Shown here: positions 9,427 to 23,583 of the stretch, in pieces
Position numbering within the stretch: position 1 is the first letter of the stretch
Layout of the letters: every line of letters begins with the position of its first letter
NCBI RefSeq assembly: GCF_000243695.2
Contig: NZ_AHMN02000005.1
Span: 285,501-349,500, forward strand
Source: Leptospira kirschneri serovar Cynopteri str. 3522 CT
Lineage (GTDB): Bacteria; Spirochaetota; Leptospiria; Leptospirales; Leptospiraceae
Length of the DNA: 64,000 nt
Reading direction: 5' to 3'
Notes under the pieces: generated by a model
What the model was told of the DNA's origin: nothing
Seen by the model: the letters and a program-made list of their open reading frames with translations, nothing else
The model's database searches: none
Position numbers and translations under genes: made by a program

Positions 9427-10126
9427 AATATTCCGTCCAATTCCCAAACTCTTTTCTAACTTGAAAGTTTTACTTCAAGCTATCTGGAAAACAAAAAAAG
9501 GAAAAATTTTTATTTTAACTATCTCCGCTATAGCAGCCTTTTTTATAGTTACTTTTTATTTGAATATTACAAAATATAAATGTATTACTGGTGATTGTAA
9601 AAACGGTTTTGCAAAAATGCAATACCGCGGTGACTCCTATTACGAAGGTTATATTAAAAACTCTCATCCAGATGGTTATGGATTGTTTCAAAATAAAGAA
9701 GGATATCTTTATAAAGGAGAATGGAAACACGGTGTTAAACATGGAAAAGGGATTTACCGTTATCCAGATGGATCTTCTTATTCCGGTTTTTTCTTAAATA
9801 ATAGTAAACACGGTCCTGGTATATTTACTTGGAGAGACGGAACAAACCTAAACGTTAGATGGAGCGAAGACGAGCCAAACGGATCTGGAATTTTAACTTT
9901 ATCCGATGGAATGCGGCTAAGTGGAATTTACAAAAATGGACGTATTTTTGAAGGTAATGGCGCTTTTATTTATCCAAACGGAAACGTTTACATAGGTTCG
10001 TGGCGTTTAGGAAAAAGAGAAGGTTTCGGAATTTTTAAGGATGAACTTGGAACAATATTATACAAAGGGAATTGGAAGAACGATCAAGAGGCCCCAAGCG
10101 GCTTAAAAGAGGATAATAAAAAATGA
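9413..10126 (+). CDS. Membrane-anchored MORN-repeat protein
   Basis: 237 residues. ATG 9413 has GGAGG at 9403-9407. After a cytoplasmic N-terminus there is one membrane helix (about 31-50), then six or more MORN-type repeats (about 70-230) with the pattern YxGxWKxGxxHGxGxYxYPDG (for example YKGEWKHGVKHGKGIYRYPD). MORN repeats form an elongated beta-sheet and usually mediate lipid or protein binding. The predicted topology puts the repeats in the periplasm. Tight overlap with the RND-like gene before it and with the membrane protein after it (ATGA) suggests a role in assembling or positioning this efflux system; that is inference. I know of no standard RND system with a MORN protein. Confidence 0.88.
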   Translation: MYADKIFRPIPKLFSNLKVLLQAIWKTKKGKIFILTISAIAAFFIVTFYLNITKYKCITGDCKNGFAKMQYRGDSYYEGYIKNSHPDGYGLFQNKEGYLYKGEWKHGVKHGKGIYRYPDGSSYSGFFLNNSKHGPGIFTWRDGTNLNVRWSEDEPNGSGILTLSDGMRLSGIYKNGRIFEGNGAFIYPNGNVYIGSWRLGKREGFGIFKDELGTILYKGNWKNDQEAPSGLKEDNKK

Positions 10127-10818
10127 ATATAATAGAAAAAATCAAACAGTATATTGCAGATAATGTATTTAAAAGAGAAATTGTAAAAAACGTTCAAATA
10201 CACTTAGCTCCGGATAGTATCTCCACTTTTTCTGACGCTACTTTTTTCAAACTTACATTAAAAACGCATATTATATTTTTAATACTATATGTTATAACTA
10301 ATTTTTTACTCTCTTTATTTAATCTAAGTTATATCGTGGAATACACTGAAATCATGCGCGGTTATTTGGTAGAAGGAAAAATTTCGTTATTGATGTATTT
10401 GTTAAATGCATTTCCATATAATATTATATTTTTTGCATTTATCCTAATCGTATTTGAACTCTATTTCAGTGCCATTTCCTATTTAACTGTTAAAGTTTTT
10501 GGAGAGAAGGGAGTTAGCTTCCTAAAATGTATATCCTTAGCAATTTCTAGTAACATATATATTCTGCTCTCCCTATTCCCAGTTTTACTTCTATTTACTA
10601 TTATGCCAAACTCAGCCAAAAGAGATATTTTTTATATGATTTTGTTTATAGGGTTTGTTAGTATTTTTGTAATTGCAGGGATCATTTTACAAATGATTAG
10701 TTTTATTAGAATGTCTAAAAAAATATTTAACCAAAATACTGGACGAGCTTTTTTAACTTGGTTTAGTCCTATTTTTGTAGTTTTTCTATTTCTTGTTTGG
10801 ATTATGAGGGCACCTTAG
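10123..10818 (+). CDS. Yip1-like polytopic membrane protein
   Basis: 231 residues starting at ATG 10123, which overlaps the TGA of the MORN gene by four bases. There are five or six hydrophobic helices, roughly at residues 45-68, 88-118, 140-165, 170-190 and 208-228. A soluble N-terminal segment of about 40 residues precedes them. The overall layout resembles Yip1-family membrane proteins, which have no defined enzymatic activity. No catalytic residues stand out. It is the last gene of the 1.9-10.8 kb overlapping string; a terminator-like hairpin lies about 150 nt further on. The family assignment is tentative; the coding call is firm because of the gene overlap and membrane pattern. Confidence 0.8.
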   Translation: MNIIEKIKQYIADNVFKREIVKNVQIHLAPDSISTFSDATFFKLTLKTHIIFLILYVITNFLLSLFNLSYIVEYTEIMRGYLVEGKISLLMYLLNAFPYNIIFFAFILIVFELYFSAISYLTVKVFGEKGVSFLKCISLAISSNIYILLSLFPVLLLFTIMPNSAKRDIFYMILFIGFVSIFVIAGIILQMISFIRMSKKIFNQNTGRAFLTWFSPIFVVFLFLVWIMRAP

Positions 10819-11236
10819 GAAATCTTATCCGAAGATTTTAAAATATAAGAGCCTATTTGAAAACTATCACTGTTTTTAAATAACATAAAATTTTCTGAAA
10901 TTTTAAAATGTAGGTACTCAAATATGAAATTTGTTTCCAAACCTTCATTAACTTAAAAGAGTTTCTATTTACTGGTTCGTTTAGCGCGAACTGGTTTTTT
11001 ATTCAATATGTATCTTTTTCCCGAACTTCAAAAAGTTTATGCAAGTTTGGTTACGAAGTAAACGATTTCATTTAAATTTCCATAAACATCCATCGAGATT
11101 TTACACGTCCGAATTTTAAATCTACTTTTCCACACTTTTTCCGGGATAATTATACCTTCTGTATATTTAAAATTGCTAAATCTGCCGAAAAATGAATTAT
11201 GATTTCTATCCTTTGAAATCGATATCAAGAGGTAAA
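10819..11236. other. Intergenic stretch after the efflux gene string
   Basis: 418 nt. It contains one terminator-like hairpin (10971-11000, listed separately) and a phrase similar to other dispersed repeats in the window (CCTATTTGAAAACTATCAC near 10852, TGTAGGTACT near 10910). The leader of the WG-repeat gene occupies the end. I see no further gene. Confidence 0.5.
10971..11000 (+). terminator. Candidate intrinsic terminator
   Basis: ACTGGTTCG (10971-10979) can pair with CGAACTGGT (10987-10995), giving nine pairs including two G-U, and is followed by a run of T ending at 11000. It lies 150 nt after the Yip1-like gene and before the WG-repeat gene, in the right orientation to end the efflux transcript. 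Confidence 0.5.
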
Positions 11237-12232
11237 ATGAATTCGAAGAAATTATATGTTTTAAATTTTGTTAAAGATGGTCGACCTCGCAGAGGTGCCG
11301 TAAACTCTAAAGGTGAAATCATAATTCCGCCAAATTTTAATAGAATTGATTACATAGATGATCAAACAGGACTCATTCCGGCTGGAATTATAAAGCCTAA
11401 CTTTGAACATGCTTTAGATTTACATTGGGGTTATATCGACCAAGTAGGAGAATGGAAGATCAAACCACAGTTTGATGAACTCACAAATTTTCATAATGAA
11501 TGGGCCTTCGCCAAATCGGAAAAAGAAAAAAAATGGGGAAGAATCGACAAAGCCGGAGCCTGGATAGAAAATCCGACCTATGAAGGACGTGGTATATTTT
11601 CCGAAGGTTTGGTTTGGTTAAAAAAAGACATCAATCAGTATGTTTTTCTGGATGAAGCCGCAAAAATTAAATTCACGTTAGAGGGGATTGACGAATTCGG
11701 TTTTTCCTTTTCCGAAAAACTTCTGAAGTTCAAAAAACAAAACAAATGGGGATTTATCGATATAAATGGCGCGGTAGCATTAGAACCGAAATGGGATTAT
11801 GTTGGGCGATTTAAAAAAGGTCTTGCACTTGTATTGGAAGACTCGACATGGAAATATATCGATACGACAGGTCAGATAAAACTGTCTGAACCTTTAGACG
11901 AGGCCATTGATTTTAACGACTCAGGTTATGCCGCTGCAAAAAAAGGACGATGGGGTATTCTAGATATGGCAGGGAATTGGACAATCAAACCCCAGTATCA
12001 AATCATGATAGTACCAACAAATGATACAATCATTACAAAACTCAAAGGGGAATGGTGTAAATTAAACATACAAGGCGAATTGATTGAAAAAATTCCAGTA
12101 TCTAAAAAAGTCGAAGGAATAACTCCGTTTGACGAAAACGGTATTGCGGTGGCGTTTTGCGGAGATTACGACCAACTTTTAAATCAGAATTACGAAGTGA
12201 TTTTCGATACTAAAAAATACAAAGCCAAATAA
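11237..12232 (+). CDS. WG (KWG) repeat protein
   Basis: 331 residues. ATG 11237 is preceded by AGAGG about 6 nt upstream; an upstream ATG at 11192 lacks such a site. The protein is almost entirely WG repeats, about seven, each of roughly 35-45 residues with the core (K/R)WGxIDxxGxWxIxPxF: HWGYIDQVGEWKIKPQFDE, KWGRIDKAGAWIENPTYEG, KWGFIDINGAVALEPKWDY and RWGILDMAGNWTIKPQYQ are clear examples. The family was first named KWG from Leptospira and is thought to form a beta-propeller-like fold of unknown function. No signal peptide is visible, so the protein is probably cytoplasmic. The flanks are non-coding repeat DNA, so it looks monocistronic. Confidence 0.9.
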   Translation: MNSKKLYVLNFVKDGRPRRGAVNSKGEIIIPPNFNRIDYIDDQTGLIPAGIIKPNFEHALDLHWGYIDQVGEWKIKPQFDELTNFHNEWAFAKSEKEKKWGRIDKAGAWIENPTYEGRGIFSEGLVWLKKDINQYVFLDEAAKIKFTLEGIDEFGFSFSEKLLKFKKQNKWGFIDINGAVALEPKWDYVGRFKKGLALVLEDSTWKYIDTTGQIKLSEPLDEAIDFNDSGYAAAKKGRWGILDMAGNWTIKPQYQIMIVPTNDTIITKLKGEWCKLNIQGELIEKIPVSKKVEGITPFDENGIAVAFCGDYDQLLNQNYEVIFDTKKYKAK

Positions 12233-12293
12233 ACATCAGTTCATAAATAATAATTATTTAATATTATAAAATTATTATTATCGATTTAGTTTT

Positions 12294-12394
12294 AGAGTTG
12301 TTGAGAAATTAATTCTCCACCTATTTCCATTGTATTAAAATGGATAATCCAAGCAGTTTTGTTAATCTCCACTATAGAATTTTTCAACAACTCT
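12294..12394. mobile_element. Family A short inverted-repeat element, copy 1
   Basis: 101 bp bounded by AGAGTTGTTGAGAAATT and AATTTTTCAACAACTCT, a near-perfect 17-bp terminal inverted repeat, with T before and A after. It has no coding capacity. Its right end abuts the AACGTGAG end of the next element. The interior (ATTAATTCTCCACCTATTTC, then AATCTCCACTATAGAATT) recurs in the copies at 37.7, 43.8, 56.1, 56.6 and 62.1 kb. This is the layout of a MITE; the partner transposase is not in the window. Confidence 0.75.
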
Positions 12395-12656
12395 ATTTAA
12401 CGTGAGCAGGACGTAAAAAACCCATGATTCTGAAAAAAGCTGAAATCTGAATTTTATAGATCGATTTTTAAATGTGGGAACTACTACAAATCACGATTTT
12501 ACGAACAATTCCTAAAATTGTAGGAACTCATATTTTTAGAAAATTTTTATTCAGCTAAACTCACATTAAAATGGGATTTAAATTCTGATGATGGTCGCAA
12601 AACAGCGGTTTTATGCAGAAATCGCATTGGACGATGAGATGAGTCTTTTGGTATTT

Positions 12657-13073
12657 AACGTGAGTTCGATGTAAGAAAATTGGGGAGAATAATAAACTCA
12701 GGTGCTGCTCTCTGTCATAACCTTACCCACAAGTTGAATAGGATTTTAGAATCAAAATTGAACTAAAGCAAAACGCTTTTTGCGAAAGCGTTTGAAACTA
12801 AAGCACAACTCTCTCTATGAATCGCGTTTGAAACTAAAGCACAACTCTCTCTATGAATCGCGTTGGAAACTCAACACAACGCTCTCTATGAATCGCGTTG
12901 GAAACTCAACACAACGCTCTCTATGAATCGCGTTGTGAGGTGGGAACTCAGTTTTACAGAGGATTTGTCGTAATTCCGACAGATCTATATTGAAATCTAA
13001 ATACTTGTGGGGTTGGTTAGGCTCTCTACGAATCGCAGCATAATAATTACATTCGTTATGCCCTGCTCACGTT
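12657..13073. mobile_element. Nested AACGTGAG...CTCACGTT element with ATTT target repeats
   Basis: 417 bp beginning AACGTGAGTTCGATGTAAG and ending GCCCTGCTCACGTT, flanked by ATTT at 12653-12656 and 13074-13077. The sequences on either side (TTTTGGTATTT and ATTTAATAGTAGTTCCCAC) are contiguous in the related stretch at 32.69 kb (reverse strand TTTTTGTATTTTATAGTAGT), which acts as an empty site. It carries the tandem array 12788-12935 and the module ending CACAAGTATTTAGATTTCAA (reverse strand, 12990-13010). Confidence 0.7.
12788..12935 (-). repeat. 35-36 bp tandem repeat array (about four units)
   Basis: Units start at 12788, 12824, 12860 and 12895, with spacings of 36, 36 and 35. On the minus strand the core is AACGCGATTCATAGAGAG, the same unit found on the plus strand at 30071 and 35786. 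Two units read AAACTAAAGCACAACT and two read AAACTCAACACAACGC, so the array has two unit types. Confidence 0.85.
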
Positions 13074-13467
13074 ATTTAATAGTAGTTCCCACAATTTTTA
13101 AAGCTTAACTGTAAATCCACGATTGTGAGAGTTCCCACAGATTAAGTCGCATTACAAATTTTTAAACATTCATTTTTTTTTGTGATTCGAAGTCGGGTAG
13201 TTCCCACATTTATTTTTTATGGAAAAATCAGGTTTTTATAAAATGAATCTCTTAGACCAAACTCACGTTATTTAGGAACTCGATTGGATAGAAATGAGTA
13301 AAAGCCGTCTTAAAAATCGGCATATTAAGCAAAAATAAAGTATTTTTGAGCTAAATTCTAAAAAGATAATTTAGCTGCAGTAGCCGAAACCTTACACGTT
13401 GATTGAACCTTGTTATGGTCTGGTTTTTTCAAACACCACTAAAAGGATTTGCACCTAAATCCAAAAA

Positions 13468-14541
<1,074 letters not shown>

Positions 14542-14552
14542 TCATCCTCGTT

Positions 14553-15278
<726 letters not shown>

Positions 15279-15777
15279 GAATTAGAGATTCGACGAAATG
15301 CTTCCTATTTTCGACGAAAAAAAAAGAATTTTAAAAAAAGTCTTCAAAAAGTGGGAACTTCTAAAATCTCAACCAACGTTCACCAGTCAAATGAATGGTT
15401 TTTCCTAAAACCTTAGTATTATTTAACACCGATCAGAATTATAACAATGATTTAACGTGGGTAAAAATCTATCCAAAAGTAATATTCTCGACATCTGGCA
15501 CTACATAACTTAAGTAAAATATTTCTAGTGAAGTCAAAAAAATAGCCTTAGTCTTTCATCATTGAGAAAAAACCAACTTGAATTTTTAAAACTTTCGCTG
15601 GGAAAACGGAATTGTGGGAACTCATACAACACAGACTTTCTTGAAACTTGTAGGAGGAAAGCTACAACATAACACGGAAAAATCAGAAAATTTAAAGTAG
15701 ACCTTGCATCAAAAACTCCGCCTTGTATTTTCTATTTTGATTAGTGCGCAGCTTAAATTCCAATCTTCAAAAACAAA
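15279..15777. other. Intergenic stretch with scattered GTGGGAACT motifs
   Basis: 499 nt between the thrC stop and the ATPase-like gene start, both minus strand. It has GTGGGAACTT at 15351 and GTGGGAACTCAT near 15615, plus TGTAGGAGGAAAGC near 15650. The promoter of the ATPase gene should lie near 15280-15400, but I cannot assign it. No gene is seen. Confidence 0.45.
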
Positions 15778-17127
<1,350 letters not shown>

Positions 17128-17130
17128 ATT

Positions 17131-18123
<993 letters not shown>

Positions 18124-18214
18124 AATTCATTCCTTTATTATATTCAAAATTCCTTATTTGCAAACGAAACTATTCTTTCGATTTCTTTTTAAAAATAAGA
18201 CCTTTTCCTAAAAC

Positions 18215-18796
18215 TCAAAGTTTCAAGAATAATTCCTTTCTAGACCGAAACGCATTTTCCAATCCGTCCAAAGAAGAACGGATTTCTCCGATTTTATCTC
18301 GAATTTCCTGAACGGAAGAATTAGAGTTTATTCCAAGGGTTTGAATTTTAGACCCGACTTCTTCAACTTCCTTAAACAAGGAAAAATCGAATTCCGCTAA
18401 TTTTTCTAATTCTTCTCGGGTCGCTTTCAAACCGGTTCCCAGTCCGTTCAATCCATATCCAGCGGATTGAATCGTATGGACCAATTTATCGATCAATACG
18501 ACCGCAATTTCCCCACTTCCAATCAACTCCATTCTTCTTTCTGATACAAAAGTTTCTTCTAATCTTCGGATCGATTCCTTTAAATAAGAAATCTTAGAAG
18601 CTAATTCTTTTCTCAACATAGAATCCGCGTTCTGAAATTCGTGATCTTTGAGAGCGTTTGAATAAAGAGGTAGTTTTTCCATAAAACTACGGATCTTTCC
18701 TCTTTCCGATCGGTAACGAGAAATTAGATTTTGCACAGGTGATTGTGCTAAAAATTGATCAATTGCATTTTGTCCAGTGGAAGTTTCCTGTTGCAT
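18215..18796 (-). CDS. Coiled-coil protein upstream of the SPFH gene
   Basis: 193 residues, strongly helical, with heptad-like stretches at about 25-85 (SRYRSERGKIRSFMEKLPLY, SKISYLKESIRRLEETFVSE) and 130-190 (LKATREELEKLAEFDFSLFK, EIRSSLDGLENAFRSRKELF). A hydrophobic short segment around 95-120 (IAVVLIDKLVHTIQSAGYGL) may lie against a membrane but is not a clear transmembrane helix. No signal peptide. It sits 91 nt upstream of the SPFH/SHOCT gene on the same strand, so the pair is probably one unit and the proteins may work together. I do not recognise the family. Confidence 0.8.
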   Translation of the reverse strand: MQQETSTGQNAIDQFLAQSPVQNLISRYRSERGKIRSFMEKLPLYSNALKDHEFQNADSMLRKELASKISYLKESIRRLEETFVSERRMELIGSGEIAVVLIDKLVHTIQSAGYGLNGLGTGLKATREELEKLAEFDFSLFKEVEEVGSKIQTLGINSNSSVQEIRDKIGEIRSSLDGLENAFRSRKELFLKL

Positions 18797-18799
18797 AAC

Positions 18800-19053
18800 T
18801 TATAGTTTTACACGATTTAAAATTAGATCAATGAAAAAACGAACCCTTGATATTTCTAAACATACTATATTTGATTGTAAGTTTTTTAAATCGTTTATAA
18901 AACGTATTTCACTTTCAGCCGAAAGCAGATTGACCTTGAAAACAATTACAATAAGTTGACTTTCATCAGGAAGCGATTTGTTTATTTTATCTATATCGTT
19001 TCCTTTTATAATCAAGGTATCTATAACATAAGATTTTCTATTTTTACAAATCA

Positions 19054-19054
<1 letters not shown>
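18800..19054 (-). CDS. Doubtful small protein (84 residues)
   Basis: A frame of 84 residues from TTG 19054 fills the gap between the divergent glycosyltransferase-like gene and the coiled-coil gene, stopping 3 nt before the latter. It has alternating hydrophobic strands and helices (DESQLIVIVFKVNLLSAESE, NIVCLEISRVRFFIDLIL), as in a small alpha/beta protein. Against it: no ribosome-binding site is visible before the TTG, and its start shares a base with the ATG of the divergent gene, leaving no room for two promoters. Its proximity to the next gene is the main support. Confidence 0.3.
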
Positions 19055-20643
<1,589 letters not shown>

Positions 20644-20962
20644 TATATTTTATACTTTTATAATTTAGAAAAAAAGAATCTATTTTTTAAACCTATAAAA
20701 ATTCATTATAAACAAATCTGAAAACTTTTAGAAACAGACAGATCTAAATTATACAAAAGTTCGGAAAAGGAAATTCGTTTTATAAAAATCAGATTATCAA
20801 ACTTCACCTACGGTACATCCCAAAACCTAATTGTAGTTTGTCAGAAATATAAAACTGAAAGAATTTGTTCCTACAAGCGAGTTTAAAAACGTGGCTCTGT
20901 TAATTGAGCTTTTTTGGGATAGGTTTTTATATAAGTTATATTAAGGATTATTCAACAAGACG
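20644..20962. other. Intergenic stretch between paralogues 1 and 2
   Basis: 319 nt, AT-rich. I see no clear repeat element or terminator in it. An AAGGAT at 20943-20948 lies 15 nt before the next start, a rather long spacing. Confidence 0.4.
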
Positions 20963-22498
20963 ATGATACAAAAAATCAAAGAACAATGGGCAGTATTCAT
21001 TTTAATCATAACCGTACCAATTCTACATATTGGCATCGGAACGGAAAATACTTATATCGCCGACTCCGCCTTAAAAGCGATGCAGACAGATTCTTTGATT
21101 CAAAACAATTTTCAATCCGAAGAGATCAGATATCCCGCAGAAAAATTAGATCCTCTCCACGAAGCATTTTTTCTTCCGGGAACAGGTTTTGCAAAAGAAA
21201 TCCAAGGAAGATTTATCGGTCAATATCCAGTAGCATTCACCTTTCTTTCATCTTTTTTAAGGCTTATAGGTATCACTTGGAAATGGGTTCCTATGCTCTT
21301 ATCTTTTTTTATGATCTTTTCTCTTTACCTGCTTTCAAAGAGAAAATTGATCGGTCAAAGAACGATTTTACTGGGCTACTTTGCAACGATACTTTTTGCC
21401 TTGTGTCTAGATTTTAGCGAATATTCCATATACTTTCTTTTTAATTCCATAGGATTTTCTTTTTGGCTTAGTTATCGAGATTTGAAAAAATCCAGTGACC
21501 TTTATTTGGCTCTTATCTCCTGTTCGATTCCGATTTGGTTTCGATTAGAAACGTTACTCTTTTTAGGAAGTTTAGTACTTTCTGAAATTATAATACACCG
21601 AAAAAACATAAAAGATTTAATAAAAGGAATCAATCCTTTAGGAATTCTATTTGGAATTCTTCCAATAATTTTATTTTTTCTTTGGAATTTTTGGGATTAC
21701 GGACATGTATTAGGTGTAAGATTTATTTTTAACTACGGAATCGAACAAACATCCGTTTTAGACAGGGTTCATCGCTTTTTTTCAATTATATTCGTAAACT
21801 ATGTAAATGGAGCTCCTAAATTCGGACTGTTTTTTTGTTCTTCATTTTTATTACTTCCGGTTTTATATTATGTTTTTTTTAAAAATGAAAAAGATAAAAA
21901 AATCAACTTTCTGCTTTTGGTAATCGTCATAAACACAGTGTTAGTAGGAGTCCTCGCACCTAACGACGGTATTACGATTACAGGAAGATACCTTATACTT
22001 ACAATTATACCTTTATTGATTCTTTGGGAAATATGGAATCCTCAAATCTCAAAAAGCTGGAAGACTCTTTCTGTAGTTTTAATTATTTTTTCCTTTTTTG
22101 TCTCCGGTCTAATTTTAGCAATAATGCAACACGCGATTAAACAGGAAAAAATATATAGAAATTTTTACGCGCAAAACCAAAGTTCCGTTTGGATTTTTAC
22201 GGATCCACTTCTATGCGGACAAGCCGGATCGGATCATCTTTCTAAAAACATTCTATGTATCAATCCAAAAACAAACCTAGATCGGATTGTAAACAATCTT
22301 ATAAAGGAACCTTCGATTTCTTCTTTGACTTTATTTGAAATGAGTGAAAAAGAATTTAAAAAATTTGAATATAAAATGCCTATGATTTTACCTTCCAAAT
22401 CAAAAACCCTTTTAACGGAAAAGTTGAATTTAAATTTTAGGAAAGAAAAATCTTTAGAGTACAAAGGAATCGTTTCCACTCGTTACTATAAACCTTAA
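20963..22498 (+). CDS. GT-C-like polytopic membrane protein, paralogue 2
   Basis: 511 residues with the same plan as its neighbours. The first helix ends before TYIADSALKAMQTDSLIQNN, the FQSEEIRYPAEKLDP phrase follows, and multiple helices run to about residue 400. SIPIWFRLETLLFL carries the W-F-R-x-E motif, and LGVRFIFNYG and APNDGITITGRYLIL mark the later conserved blocks. The C-terminal soluble part (about 405-511) is diverged. A lipid-linked sugar transferase of the inner membrane, acting on the periplasmic side, is the most reasonable guess. Gaps of 319 nt before and 1085 nt after suggest separate transcription from the other two. Confidence 0.82.
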   Translation: MIQKIKEQWAVFILIITVPILHIGIGTENTYIADSALKAMQTDSLIQNNFQSEEIRYPAEKLDPLHEAFFLPGTGFAKEIQGRFIGQYPVAFTFLSSFLRLIGITWKWVPMLLSFFMIFSLYLLSKRKLIGQRTILLGYFATILFALCLDFSEYSIYFLFNSIGFSFWLSYRDLKKSSDLYLALISCSIPIWFRLETLLFLGSLVLSEIIIHRKNIKDLIKGINPLGILFGILPIILFFLWNFWDYGHVLGVRFIFNYGIEQTSVLDRVHRFFSIIFVNYVNGAPKFGLFFCSSFLLLPVLYYVFFKNEKDKKINFLLLVIVINTVLVGVLAPNDGITITGRYLILTIIPLLILWEIWNPQISKSWKTLSVVLIIFSFFVSGLILAIMQHAIKQEKIYRNFYAQNQSSVWIFTDPLLCGQAGSDHLSKNILCINPKTNLDRIVNNLIKEPSISSLTLFEMSEKEFKKFEYKMPMILPSKSKTLLTEKLNLNFRKEKSLEYKGIVSTRYYKP

Positions 22499-22580
22499 CT
22501 CTTTTCTTTTCATGATTAAAAATCGAAAACGAACTATTTCTCAAAAATTTTAGCAGGTATTTAAAACTCGTTTTTCAATT

Positions 22581-22781
<201 letters not shown>

Positions 22782-22998
22782 AACTATCACTAAAAGCTTT
22801 AGATCGATTTTACCAAAAATACAAGTTTGCAAAAGTTGCATCTAACTTCAATTTATTGGCTTTTTGAAAAAGACCTCACATTTTGAGTTTTGAGACAAGT
22901 TCATCATAAGTATTATTTTTATGCGCCTGAGAAGCAAACAACAGAAAAACAAAATATTATATAAAAACAATATACTATTAAATCAAAAAGATATGAAT

Positions 22999-23086
22999 AG
23001 AATTATTAAAAAATAAATTTTTCATCTGTTTCTATTTTCTGGAAGCAGTTTTATTAACCGATACTATGGAATCTTTCAATAACTTT
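22999..23086. mobile_element. Family A element, worn copy
   Basis: Starts AGAATTATTAAAAAATAAAT and ends GGAATCTTTCAATAACTTT, with the family interior TTCATCTGTTTCTATTTTCT. Several mismatches in both ends suggest an old copy. Confidence 0.5.
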
Positions 23087-23583
23087 AATATTTTCTACTA
23101 ATCTCTATAAAATTGAGCACCGTTAATTTTATCACAAAACACTGATCCCATGTAAAATATTAGGTACTTTATTATATAATTATGAGTAATAAAAATTCCA
23201 CGGAAAATAATTACTTTAGAGACATGTTAAATTCAGAATTTATTTGATAAAGGCTTTTAAAAAAAAGCTAAGTTCTTTAAAAAATCCTGTTTTTTGAATA
23301 TACTTTTTAAAAATAAGGATAAAAATCAGAATCTGCGTCTATCGTTCATTTTTTTCAGAGAAGATTTATAGTGAGTAGAACTGAATTCACAAAATAGGAT
23401 ATTCCATACTCTTTTAAAAGAATTTATGAATATTTTGTAACAAAACTGTATTCTTTAGAACTTAAGGCCGATCAAAATTGTATTAAACATCAGTAACCAC
23501 TTAACGTTTATACGTTTTCTTGGCACTGAATTTGATTCAGTCAAGTAAGTAGAATGTTGGAAAAAAATCCAATTTTATAAACG

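Larger units (their letters stand above)
12399..13269. mobile_element. Mosaic AACGTGAG element with a second copy nested inside
   Basis: The left end AACGTGAGCAGGACGTAA and right end CCAAACTCACGTT form imperfect inverted termini, flanked by direct ATTT at 12395-12398 and 13270-13273. The interior matches, in reverse orientation, the uninterrupted stretch 32545-33055, except that a further element sits at 12657-13073. It contains GTGGGAACTACTAC (12474), GTAGGAACTCATA and GTTCCCACA (13085, 13130, 13200). There is no open frame of note. This fills most of the 1.2-kb gap after the WG gene. Confidence 0.65.
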
